Assembly: GCA_905221605.1 (NCBI GenBank)
Contig: CAJNDS010000693.1
Coordinates: 62,501 to 87,887, forward strand
DNA length: 25,387 nt
Direction of reading: 5' to 3'
DNA from: Symbiodinium natans
Lineage: Eukaryota; Sar; Dinophyceae; Suessiales; Symbiodiniaceae
Position 1 is the stretch's first letter; every line of letters starts with the position of its first letter. Made by a program: the position numbers and the translations under genes. Of this stretch, positions 10,001 through 22,000 are shown in pieces. A model generated the notes under the pieces. It made no database searches, was not told the origin of the DNA, and saw only the letters and a list, made by a program, of their open reading frames with translations.

Positions 10001-13000
10001 TGAAGCCGGTAAAGGTGAGCTCCTGGTAGGCCCCGCAGTCCAGCTTGGCGCTGCTGTCCGGGAGCTGGGTCCCGCACAGCGAGAGGTCCTCACAGTGTGC
10101 TGCCCTTCTTGCCCTGGAACGCTTTTGCTACCCTAAAAGTCTAGCACGAAGCTCAGGCCCCCAGTACTTGTAGCTCTTCGGGTGTCCTCCATGCTGAGGT
10201 CGGGCGTCCTTCCCCGCACAGGTTTGCTAATGCGTGTGCGGCCGCAATACTCGAGCTGGCAGGTTGGCGAGCATCCGTCGTGTTCCTGGGATGCTGTCGG
10301 GCTGCGCTCTGTTGGCAATCTTCAAAGAGACTATTGGCCCACATGGCCCTTGCAGCGAAGGCTCGAATAGGTTGTTCTCATCACAGTCCTGGCTTTCCAG
10401 TTACTACAGTACTTTCTGTTACTGAAGCGTTGTCGGCGTTAACGATGGCAGAGCGATGTTGAGTTTCAACTCTTGGGGAGCCTCGTGCTTGACCGGCTTG
10501 TGGTCGCCGCACCTCTCCAAGCAGAGGGGGGCAAAGGGAGAGAGAGAGCGAGAGGAAGGAAGGAAACAAAAAAGGATGGAGGGAGGCAAAGAAGGAGGGA
10601 GAGAGGCTTTTTTGTTGCATCTTCTTTTTCTCTTTCGTCCCCCCCGGTCCTGGCCACGCACGGCCGGCCCGGTACAGGACAGTCGTAGCCCGGGACCACC
10701 TGGCAGTCCTTGCAGCCCTCGCCTCAGGCGCAGCAGAACGGCAGAACGCAAGCAACACGCCGCAACACACTTGGGAGAGATATCAGAAGCATGCTCTTGT
10801 GAGCACGAGCCTGCAGCTTCGCTTCTTGACTTCGTTGAAACAAGGTTGCGCGTGTTTTTTCAGAACTCCGACAACACCCTCCCTCAAAAACAGACCCAAC
10901 TGCAAGGAATGATGGTCAAAAGTACAGAAAGCACAGACAGGCTGGTCATGATCCCCGGCCGTTGAGTTGGTGCCTGCTCGCGCTCATAGCACGAAAGTGT
11001 CAAGGCCAAGCAGCGGGTGGCCGGTCGTGTCTGGGTCACGTGCCAGTACCAGGCACAACTGGGTGCAGAGGGCATTGCCGGCGGGCTTTGGCACAGAATG
11101 GGCGAGAGAAGAGAAAAAACAAAATCCCCCCCTTTGTGTTTGCTGAGCCGGGCGTCTACCCGGCGCCGGACTCGAGGGGCACATACCGGCACCAGCGTTA
11201 GCTTCCTTTTCTTCTTCATGTTGATGCTCTGCTGAGCTGCTGAGCACATTTCGGCGCGTGGGGATGCGTGGGGTAAAGTGGGGTAACGTGGGGTAGCATG
11301 TGTGTGTGTGTGTTGCTGCCTGAAAGATCCTGAAAGTGTTCTCGGAAAACACAGCGGAGCTGGCAAGCATAAGTGCCTGCGGCACCCTTTCCCAAGCTTT
11401 TCGGTCAGGGACTGTCCAGTTCACAGGGCTCCCTGAATCAACTCACCGCTTACAGCTTTAAGTTATTAAGGGGGAGCATCACTACATACCAGAGCACATG
11501 AGCGTGCGATCAAGCCCCGTCACCTGGAGAATCACACTCCTCGATCATGTCCAGCTTTCCGTTCCCGCAATGCCCTGCAGCAAGCTGCTCCACTGCGGCC
11601 CCCCAGAACCTCGAGAAGACCACAAAAGCTGCAGAAGTGTAACAGCTGACAGGTCTAGGCAGCTGCAAGTACTCAGCCTGAGCCTTTCCGATTCTGATGG
11701 TAACACTATTGTGACGAGCGGGAGAACACCAGGGACCCAAGCCTTTGAGAAGAAGCCTGCCGCTACTTCTCTCAGCGCCCCCCCCTGTGCCTGAAGAGGT
11801 CTGCATCCAAGGGAGTGGTCCGCACCAGCATGGCGTCGATGGGGGTGACCAGCTTGCTGTTCTTCGTGTCCCTGAACCACTCCTTCTTCGCCTTCTCAAC
11901 CCAGCGCAAGGCACTCGTGTCAACGACATCTCCCAAGCCGGCAGGGTCGCAAAGCGAGCGCACCTTCACTTTGCCGCCTTTTTCGGTCCAGCAAATGAAG
12001 CTGCTCTCCATCAGGTCCTTGATGTTGGGGTAGGAGATTTGCGAACAAGCTGTCGCGTCAAAGTCGTGGAGCCAGGCCAGAGCCTGGGTGTGAAGGAGCT
12101 TGGAGGGCCTTCGCATGATCAAGGAAGCGACGCGTGATGCTGGTGAAGCACCTGAGGGTGACTTCAGCGGGACCGGTCCCCAGTAGACCAAGCGAGAAAG
12201 GTCCGCTTGTCCCAGCTCCAGGAGCACTGGCTTCTGGCATTCGGCTGGTGCTGGGCTGAAGTGGGGACCGAGAATATCAAGCAACTCTGTCGCCAGCTCC
12301 AAACTACCCAAGACGACCTGCTGATCGGTTTCCTTCATGGCATGATGCCTACGAAGGGACTCAAAGTCGAAGGCAATCTTCTCGAAGGCCTTCTCCATTT
12401 GCTGCACAAACCGCTCTTCAGCAAGCATGTCCCACGAGGCGAACTTGGAAAGCAACACCTTCAACTGTGAGTAGTAGTTCATGAGGCTGATCGTGTATTG
12501 CAAAGGAACTCCGTCAAGGGCATCTTCCAAGAGCGAGTGAAAGATCTGGGCTGCCTCCGTAGTGTACAGATACTTGCCCATGACCCTCCGCTGTGGAAAG
12601 GAGCCATCGGAGCACTTGCCTGGGCCATCTGCTGGCGGCGTGCAGCACGCAAGACACGCAGAAAAAGCAGCACGAAAAACATCAACAGGCAAGAACAACT
12701 CAAAAGGGTATGCCCAACGAGAACCCAATCACATGGACTGATCTGCATCACCTTGCGCTTGCCACAGGACTGGGCGCAGGATTCGCGCGAGCCGCCTGGC
12801 ACGGATATTTGGGGTATCTCAGGGCTCTCGGGAGGGTGGGGAGGGGGTGGGGGTGGCAGCTCAATATTCTCAGCAGAGAGAAATCGACAAAATCCAAACC
12901 CCACATGTAAGAATAAGAATACATGTTGACATGCGGAGATTCTACACATTCGTTTCAATGTCTACGACTACGAGAGTAGCATGTGGCAGCGACAACGACT

Positions 13001-16000
13001 TTCCAAAGGTCCGGCCATACATGGCGCTCTGGTCCTCAACGATTGCTGCAGTCATGACAATGGTGTCAAAGTGCATCCGCGTGAACTTGCCCTCAACTGC
13101 CAGCGCCGCTATCTGAGAGAACTTCTCAACGGAGTGTGCGAAGGAATGCTGCAGTTGCCTCTGCCGTCATACTGCAGATTCGTCACTCGGCATGTGTTCT
13201 GACTGACAGTTCCCCCCCCCCCCTACCCCCACCGCCGGATGTGATCCCCCCTTTTATATGCCCCAAGCGGAACCAAGTTGCCTTGTAACTGCCATGCTGG
13301 TGTTCTCAACCCTCGCCATAGCCTGTGTGCGGAGCAAGGAACTCTTCCAAACATGTGAAAAAGCTATGGATCCGCAAACTCCGTAACAAACCACGAGAAA
13401 AGAACCACACACGATTTCCACTGCTGGCTTCGTAGCAGTCGTCACGGCATGCAGTGGCGCGCCACAGCTTCGGTAGGCTTGCTGCAAGGACTTCACGATG
13501 GCCAGCTCCCGATGCCTCTGCTGCGAAATCGCATTAAAGTCCTGGAAGAAGCCGTTCATCTCCAGCACGATGGACTCGAACTAACAAGGGCGCATCAGAG
13601 CATCTTCGCTACTTTTGTCTTCATACTTTAAGCCAGCTGCTTCAAAGAGATTGGCCTCGTAGATGAAATCTTGGAACCTCATCTCCACGACCTTAAGTCA
13701 ATATGCGAGCTCGCAGGTGCTAGCCTTAGCCTAAAAGGGGGCGCAGATGGCGTAAGAACCTCAGCCGGAGACCGTTCGGGGAATGTCGTCCACCTTCTCC
13801 TCGATCACGTCCAATTTCTGCACGACGGCCAGCAGCGCGTTCATCTGCTTCTGCTGGCCTGGCTGGGAACCAAAGAAATCTGGCAAAACGAAGGCCAAAG
13901 GATGCCAAAAGCAAAGTACCCAACAACAAATTCTTTCCGGGCATTTCGGGGCATTTCCAGGAGGCCTGAGCGAAGGTCGGTGAACTGCCTCTGGCTCTGG
14001 GCAGCAAGGTCGGCGATGCGTTGGTCCGTCTTGTCAAGTCGGCTGAGCGTTTCGTGGAGCAGGTCCTGCAGCGTTGGCAGCAGGGAGAATCAGATGACGG
14101 GTGACATGGGGCGACATTGGGCTTTGGAAACCTACAGGCAGGTGGTTCATCGTCAATCGTGTGAAAAGCTGGGGTCCTGCACTTGGTCCAGCGACTCGTC
14201 CATTGCGTCCAGCCTGGTGTTCAGCTCCCCAAAGCGCTCATTAATCAGATCATGTGTGGATGCCGTGCTGGATTTGATGAGGTCTTCCAAGATGTAGCGG
14301 TTCGTATTCATGGCATCGGTTAGCTTGTCCACGGCAGCGTCGATTTGTGCACCGGTGCCGCTCAGCACGGCATCTTGAAGCTGGGCCATCTGCTCGCCGA
14401 CGAACTCCTTCATCTTCTCAGTCTGCAACTCCGCATTGCACTGGGATGCTTGCATCATGTAGGCCAGGCGAGCGTTCTGTTCCTTCTGCGCCTGGTCGAT
14501 CTTCGCCACGAGCTGCTGAGTTTGCTCTTTGGTTCGGTTCGCGTCCCTCTTCTCCATGTCTGCAAGTTGCTGGCGTGTTTGGGCGGCCTGCTGGTTCACC
14601 ATGTTCTGGGTCTCCAAGATGTCCTCCTGCATCTTCTCCTGCTTCGCCAGCATCTTGTCCACCTCATATAAGGGCGCGATCACATTTACGCAAGCTGGCA
14701 AAAAAAAAAAAAAAGAGGGACAAGCGAGGCCAGAGAAGGAGAGACCAGGAGTTTTTGTACCCAAATAAACCGACGAGCGGAACACCTGGGATGACATGAA
14801 GTACTCGTGGAGGCGGCTCTGATACAGCTGAGCCAGCTCAGCAGTTGAAGCTCCCTCGCCTGAGAAGGGGAGAAAACTGTGACGTGGTCCGAATCTGCAC
14901 ATGTCCGCACCAAGCAGTGGAAACTTGTAGCAGCGTAGCACACAGAAGCCCAGCCTGTGGCCAGCGCCTGCATCTCACACATCCACTGATCACCGAATGC
15001 CTCGGGTCAACTACAAAGGCACAAGAGCTAAGAAAAGACGCGAGCTTCAGACCGCGACGCGAGACAACTCAAAACCATCGGACTGCCACTCAACCATACT
15101 CCTAACCATCGGGCACCTTCGTGCAGGACTCCTCCTTGACGATCTCTTCAGGGGCATTCGACGCGAGCATCTCGAAAGAAAGGTTGAGCTCCGGCCGCCA
15201 GGTCTTGAACTCAATCTTTCGCATCCCGGGAAAAGCAGAGAAAGCGGAGGCTTGCAGGAGCGCCGTCTTGGATTTGGGGTCTGACTTGCAGTCCTCGAAG
15301 TTTGGCACCTTCTCCCCAACATTGATATCCGGGCAGTCGAGATCCATGCTCATCACTTCGCAGACAAACTTCACGTAGCTGCTTTGCGACAGCGCGAGGA
15401 CTTCTCCTGCAACGCCATCTCCTTGGATTCCCTCTCGTTCTGCTGCTGCCTGCAAGGCCTGGGCCTGGCAATCCGTGTCACCCGCACAGGCGGACAAGGC
15501 TTCGCCCTCTGCCGCAGAAATGCCTTTCGCAGCATCGCACTTCGTTTGCTGGGCTTCCTTCGGGGAGCGCATCTTCTGCTCCGAGAGTTGCACCTCCGCG
15601 CCCTTGCAGTCCTTCTTCCCAAGGCCGATGTAGCAGGTCCCGGAGACCATCTGGGCGGCCTTGCACTCCTTGTCCGCGTGGCAGGCCTGCTTGCAGATGG
15701 TGTCGGTGCCGGCATTCGGGAAGATGCCCATGTCGGCGCAGAGACCCGCCACGGGGAGCGGCCTCCAGGGAACGGAGCCGAAGGTGTTCTTGTCCTCACA
15801 CTCCACGGGACCGCTCACGCTGCCCGCCGTGTCCTTCACGTAGATGGCGCCGCGGCCGCCAAAGCGGCAGTACCCCGTCGGAACTGGCGCATCCGTAGCT
15901 GTGAAGGACCATCGCCGACAGCCGTCGCACTCTTTGCACGCGTCCTGGCACTGCACCGGCGCACTCACTTCTCCGACCGCAGCTGCGAGATCCGTGCAAA

Positions 16001-19000
16001 TGGCATCATCGACTTGGATGGAAGCGCCGTAGGCGAAGCAAAAGCCAGCTGCCTTCTCGGTGTGCGTCGTGAGGTTCTCCAGCTTGCCTGTACGAAGCAA
16101 AAGAGGAAAAGCACCAAAGGAATCAACTGAAAATAGAGAGCGAACCCCCCCCAGCTCTCAAGGAGCCCACTGACAAACTTCGAAAACACATTGGACCGAG
16201 CCTTCAAAGCCGTTCTGGAGAAGCTGTCCCATGTCGCTGTCTTCGTCTTCGCCATCCTCTACTTTGACGTCGATGTCGGTGTCGAGAACATCGGGAGCAA
16301 GGTCAGGAAGGCTGTCGTGGACTCCCTTGTTGATCGGGGCCATGATTGGCGCCGTGACTTGATCAACCAGCTTCTCAAAGGGTGTCAGGGCGAAGCCGAA
16401 GATATCCCGCAAGAAGCCATCGAGTGCTTCAAGCAACTTCTGCATTGTAAAGGAATAGCATCCGAATAGTGGGACGCAAACCTTATGCGTTTTGCTCAGC
16501 GCCTTGTCGAACTTTACGACCTGTAGGACGAATGGGGGGTTGAGGGTTGAGGACTGAGGAGGGGATGCAAGAAGTGAGAAGAAGTCACGCGGCAGCACCA
16601 TTCCAGGCAAGACGCCGGCCCCAAGAAGGTGTCGAACATCTTCTTCCCCGCCTTGAACTTGTCCACCATGTCATCCGGAAACCGTTCGATCAGCGCCCTG
16701 ATCTTCTCCACAAAGCTTGCCGGGATGATCTCCAAGTCCAGAACTGCTGTCAAGACCCGAGCCAGAGTTGATGTCGCTGTTGGCATCCATGTGCAGACGC
16801 CCATGCTCTGCCCGATGCTCTTGGCCGCCACGGCGTTCTTGGGTGGGAATGCCACCAATCTCAGTGCCGGAATGGCCTTGTCCAAGTATGCCAGCTTCTC
16901 CTGAAGGTCTCCGCTGAAGCCGCAGAACTTGTCCAAGACTGGCAGCACCTTCTTGTCGAGAAAGACTTGCACTTTGGTGAGGATCTTGTCAAGCATCGAG
17001 ACGACTTTCTTCACGACCGGCTCCAGCGCTCTTGCCAGCACGCCCACAAGCGGCAATTTCGAGGCCATCTTGACGAACCGGCCTACCGCCTCAGCAGCCA
17101 AGCTGATTGTGTCGAGACTCTCGCTCACGATGGAGCCGATTTCGTGCATCTGGCAGCCCTTGTCAGCCGCCTGAAGCAGTCCCTCCTCTCCCTGCTCTCC
17201 CTCTGCTCTCCCCGCTCTCCCTCCAGTCTCCTCTCTTACCTCATCTCTTCTTTTCTGTCCTCTCTGTCCTCTCTGTCCTCTCTGTCCTCTCTGTCCTCTC
17301 TGTCCTCTCTGTCCTCTCTGTCCTCTCTGTCCTCCCTGTCCTCCCTGTCCTCCCTGTCCTCCCTGTCCTCCCTGTCCTCCCTTCCTCCCTTCCTCCCTTC
17401 CTCTCTTCCTCTCTTCTGGTCCTCTCGTTCCCTGCTTCTCGCCTCCGTGAAAACCTGGAACAGGGCCGACGTCTCCAAGCCCGCCACCTGGTCAGGGGGG
17501 AGACTCTTCCCCTTTTGCCCCCCCTTGGTGTGCTTGTGAGAACTCTGTGAGAACTCTGTGAGAACTCTGTGAGAACTCTGTGAGAACTCTGTGAGAACTC
17601 TGGGGTATTTTTGAGAAGGGTGTTTGCCTTCTCCTGGACGGTGTTCAGGTCTGCTTCCATCTGCGTGCCGTGCTTTGGACAGAGGGGGGGGCCCGGCTCC
17701 CCCAAGGCCGCGAGGAACTGCCCCGCGAGAGCCAGCGGGCCGCCGGCTCCCGCGAGCAGCTTGGAAAGGTCGCTTGCGCTGATCTTCAAAGGCTTGGCCT
17801 CGAACAGCCCAACCACTTCATCTCCGACGCCGAACTCGCCCACAAGGCTCTCCGCCGAGCTCGCCAGCTTGGCGACACCTTCGCCCTCCATTCTCTCCAG
17901 AACTTTCTGCATGAAAGGATGAGTGGAGTGGAGGCTCCCTTGAAGGAAGATCCCTTTGTTCGCCCTCTGCTCGCCCATCCAGGACTGAAGCGCCTCCGCA
18001 AACTTCGTCAACTCTTCCACAACTTCCCCGGGAATCCCCAAGCTCTCCAGCTGCTCTTCCGCGAGCGCCGTGAAGCGCTGGGTGATTTGAGACTTCATCT
18101 CAACAAGGGAGTCCTGGAAGAATCGCCGGATCATCTCCTCGCAGAGCGTGGAGATGTGCTTCTTGAAGGCTCTTGAGAGCTTCTTCTTGTCCCAGGTCTT
18201 CAGGTCCGAGGCCTGTCCCTTGATAGCCTCGACCATCGAGAAGTCACCCTGGAGAAGCGTGGTCACTGCGCCCACGAGCTTCTTCCAGGCCGACCTGAAA
18301 CAGAAAGACGCAACACGACTTGGTCCGTCCGAAACTTTGCATGACGGAGATTGCCAAACATCACTCTGCATCACGGAGAGCAACTCTCGAAGGCACGCAG
18401 ACAAAACTCTCTATCGTCTTAGGTGGATCATTCAGAGGCTTGTGTCCGGCTCCAGCTCTCACAAACGCTTGAACAGCAATGTGTTACGCACGCAACTCCT
18501 GCTATGCGATGCAAATGGTAAAGTTTATGACAAGCGCTCTCTTGTCCCGGCTCCCGCCTGACTTCGTCCTTCTGGGCCTCCGTGAGCGCGGTCTGCTTGC
18601 TCAGCTTCTCCTCAAAGTTCACCTCGGCGTCGGCGATCTGAGCCTCTGCGGCTTGCTGGACCTGCTCCTTGAGGTTGGTCTGAAGAGCGGCACCCTGCTG
18701 CTTCAACCCTTCAAGGAGTGCGTCGGAGAGGTCTTGTATGACGGGTTGCACGCTCTGCAGGAGGCCGGAGGGCGAAGATTTCTGGATGCTTGAAAGGTGC
18801 TGCTTCAGGCTCGAGGGGGAGGAGGCGAGAGCCTTCTTGAGGGCCTTACGACACTCGTTTTCTGCCACCTTGGCCACGGCCGATGCCGTGGAGCCCAGCA
18901 GCCTCTCTGCCTCCACCAAGACGACGTCAGGTGCCAGGCCGAGGCCTCCCTGGAGGCCCAACACGGAGGCCGACAAGAAGCCTGAGGACTCCACGCACAT

Positions 19001-22000
19001 GGGCCCCACGAAGGTGCTGAGGAGCGTCCCCCCAACCTCCTCGGCGTCCTCCGCAACGCATTCAAGCAGCCGAAAAGTCACGTCGCGCAGCTGGCCTCCA
19101 AGCCAAGGCACACCCCCCACTGCTCCGCACCTACGCCACCCGGTCCTCCCGTGACCCGTTTCCGTCCCCTCCCCTTCCCCCGTGTTTTACTCTTTCGACA
19201 GGAATGAGGGTTGTCGTTCAAGCTTCAAGGCTCAGAGTTAGAATGTAGAGGGTCGAAGGCTTAGGATCGTGTTTGCTACGCGGTGCGGGGGTTTTGAGGT
19301 TCTAAGTACCAGGTTCAGACTCTGGTCGTGAATTCGAGCGCCGACTGCCGCCCGAGGTTCTGCCCTCCTCTAGCTCGTGACAATCAGAACATGGCGAACG
19401 CGAGTTCGTGGCGATTTGGCGGATTTTGGCGGAGTTTCGGTGATTTTCCTTGTGAGATGTTTAGCCCAATTCCCGTGCCGCCGCCATGTGTCCCGTCACT
19501 TCGTCCCGCAGTACACCACCCCTAGCACATATATGTCCCGTTGGCCACCGCCCAGAATGCCCGCAGCCCGTTTTGCTTGGCACAAAAAGGGGAAAAAGAC
19601 CCTTCTCAGCCGCTCCAACCCCCGAAACAAACAGAAAAAGTCTCCTGCGTCTGGATCTCCTTCTGCAGCTCCTCCAAAGCTCTTTTCTGAACGTGTTCCC
19701 TACGTTGACGAACCTCGTCTTTGACGCGCTTCTCCACTTGAGATGCCACCGGCACCACAATGGTCTGAAGCTTTTTAAAGCTGAAGCTCGTGAAAGTCTG
19801 CTTTGCGCCTCTCACGAAGCTCGCCAGAGTCTTGCCGAACCCTTCCGCCTTCTTCTTGTCGAAGGGCAGCGTGCACTTACCGGCGTCGGACTCGGGCAGT
19901 GCCTCCAGCAGCGTGCGCTGGATCACGTCCCCGGCATTCTTGGCCATCGTCTTGGTCCAAGCCTCTCCTTGTTGCACGTGGCTACGGAGAGCTTTGATGG
20001 CGTCCTTCACCGCCAACTCAGACTCTTCCAACACGACCTTTGCCGGCCCGATCAGCTTCACTTCTGGGGGCGTGATCTGTCTAAAGACCTCGTTGGCACC
20101 CTCCTCCGTGGAGCTCAGCACGCCTGACAAAGGGGGGTTGTGGGTCCAGGGCGAACTCTTTTGAAGCATCTCACACGCTACGAGATTGCCAGATGCTGCG
20201 CCACGCTGCGCCCCCAGCCTGACACGATTGTTCCGAGGCCATTCGACCCATCATTGACGGATGTGAGGAGGCTGGAGATTTGCCTGGCGGTCCATTCTGC
20301 AAGGCGCTCCACCAAGAAGGATTGCGCGTCACAGGCCAGTTGAACCATTTGTGTCTTGAAGCTCTCGTAGAGCTTTCCTCGCAAGAAGCCCTTTGTCTCC
20401 GTGGTAAGGTTCTTCATTTGGGTTTTCAGGACAGTCGGAAACTTCTTCAGCTCGACTTTCACTGCGCCGCTGACATTCTTGACCCAGACCTTGCTCTTCT
20501 CCATGGTGGGGGCCACGGCCTTGAGGGCGGCATCCTTGAGCTCTCCCAAGCCCGAAGGGCCCGAAGGGCCCGAAGTCCCCTTCTTTGAGCTCTCGCCTTT
20601 GGCCTTGGCAAACTCCTCCTTGGCGATAATCACGGTTGTGGCAGATCCCGTTGCGAAGCCCTGGCGAAGCACGTCCATGGGTTCGACCACCAAAGCATCG
20701 ACGATGCTTTCCGTTTGCTCCGTCAGCTGAGCGGAAACGAAGCCCATGATCTCCAGGACCAAAGCTCGGCCGATGTTGCTGACTCTGCCCTTCACCTGAA
20801 GCACAAAAGCCCTTGTCAAGGACTCTGCGGCCTTGTCGTCGAGCCCAACCATCACTGCGCCGCGACCGGCCAATGCTTCCAAAGGGCCTTGAATGACGCC
20901 AAAGGCCTGAAGGACACGCCATGACACAGCTGGGGGCTTCTTCCGTGACGACCCGGAAGAAAAGACAAAGAAAGTCCGGTTCCTGCCTCCTCGATGAGCG
21001 TGTTCACAGCACCGGTACTGGACTTGGTGATTTCCTCCATCCACGCTTCGGACACTCCTTGGCACAGACCATCAACGCAGGGGTTTTGGAGCCCTCTTTT
21101 CTTTCTGGAGAGAGAACTGGGGCTTTTGACAGCTTCGGCTTCAAGCCGAGCGTCCTCGAATCACGTCCTTCACAATGGCCCCGATGTTGCCGAGCTGGTA
21201 CGGCGGCATGAAGGATCCCATGAGATTGGCCGAGTTGGTTTTGAGCTCCTTCAACAACAAGTCTTTCTGGCTTTAAAGAACTGATCTGCTTTTGTTCGCT
21301 TGTTTTTGTAAGGGGTTTCTTCCAATGTTTGTGTTCGGTGTTTTTGTATTTGTTGCCGCTGTTATTGGGTTGAGGTGCTATAAGAGCTACCGGCCTTTAG
21401 AAGCAAGTCTTCGGTCTTGGACAGAATCTCCGTTTTGTCCGTCGTGGAAACGCCCGCCTCCTGCATCAAACATGCTAAGCTCCCAGGAGCGCATGACACA
21501 TCTTTGCAAGCAAGTCACTTGACAACTTGACACACTTCAGGGAGTTCCCCCAAAAGTCTGCCCCACCTCCAGCTGGCTGTCAAGATCCTCCTTGACCTGC
21601 TCGCTGATGGCCGGCAGTAGGTTGCCGAACTGTGTCCCAGGGTCCATCTCCTGGAAAACCGATCCTCAATAAAACTTTCTCTCAAAGCCATGTAATAAAC
21701 AAATCCGCCTATCCCCCCATATCCCCCCCCCCTCCTCCCACCGCTTTTAGCTCCTTCAGGGTCTGGTTGACGGCGCCGACGGCGTCGGCCAGGACTGGCT
21801 GCAGAGAGCTCATGTCGGTCAACGACAAGCGGCCGGCAGCTTGCCTAAGTTGAGAGCAACAAGCGAACTGTGCCCTGGCGCTGGCAGTGCTGGCAAGTCA
21901 CAGCACACCAAGGGGAGAGAAATGAACTTTCGGAACTTTAAGAAGGATCTGCTTCCTTGTCATGCACTACCCCATCTCCAACTGTATAAATAGCAACATT

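Noticed and set aside
12650-12750. Transmembrane segment (LLMFFVLLFLRVL) in the frame following exon 26
   Set aside because: It lies between a GC donor and an AG acceptor sharing GGCAAG; splicing it out gives CAQSCGKCSDG, and the hydrophobic run is the pyrimidine-rich intron.
15965-16255. Minus ORF with hydrophobic run (FQLIPLVLFLFCFVQ)
   Set aside because: It overlaps the exon 17/18 region in a different frame; the run is translation of the intron's polypyrimidine tract.
17107-17550. Plus-strand repetitive ORFs (SLSSLS, VLSVLS)
   Set aside because: They are produced by the 9-bp microsatellite, which keeps every frame open.
19200-19330. tRNA-like sequence (GGTTC-type words)
   Set aside because: No cloverleaf with proper acceptor, anticodon and T-arm could be drawn.
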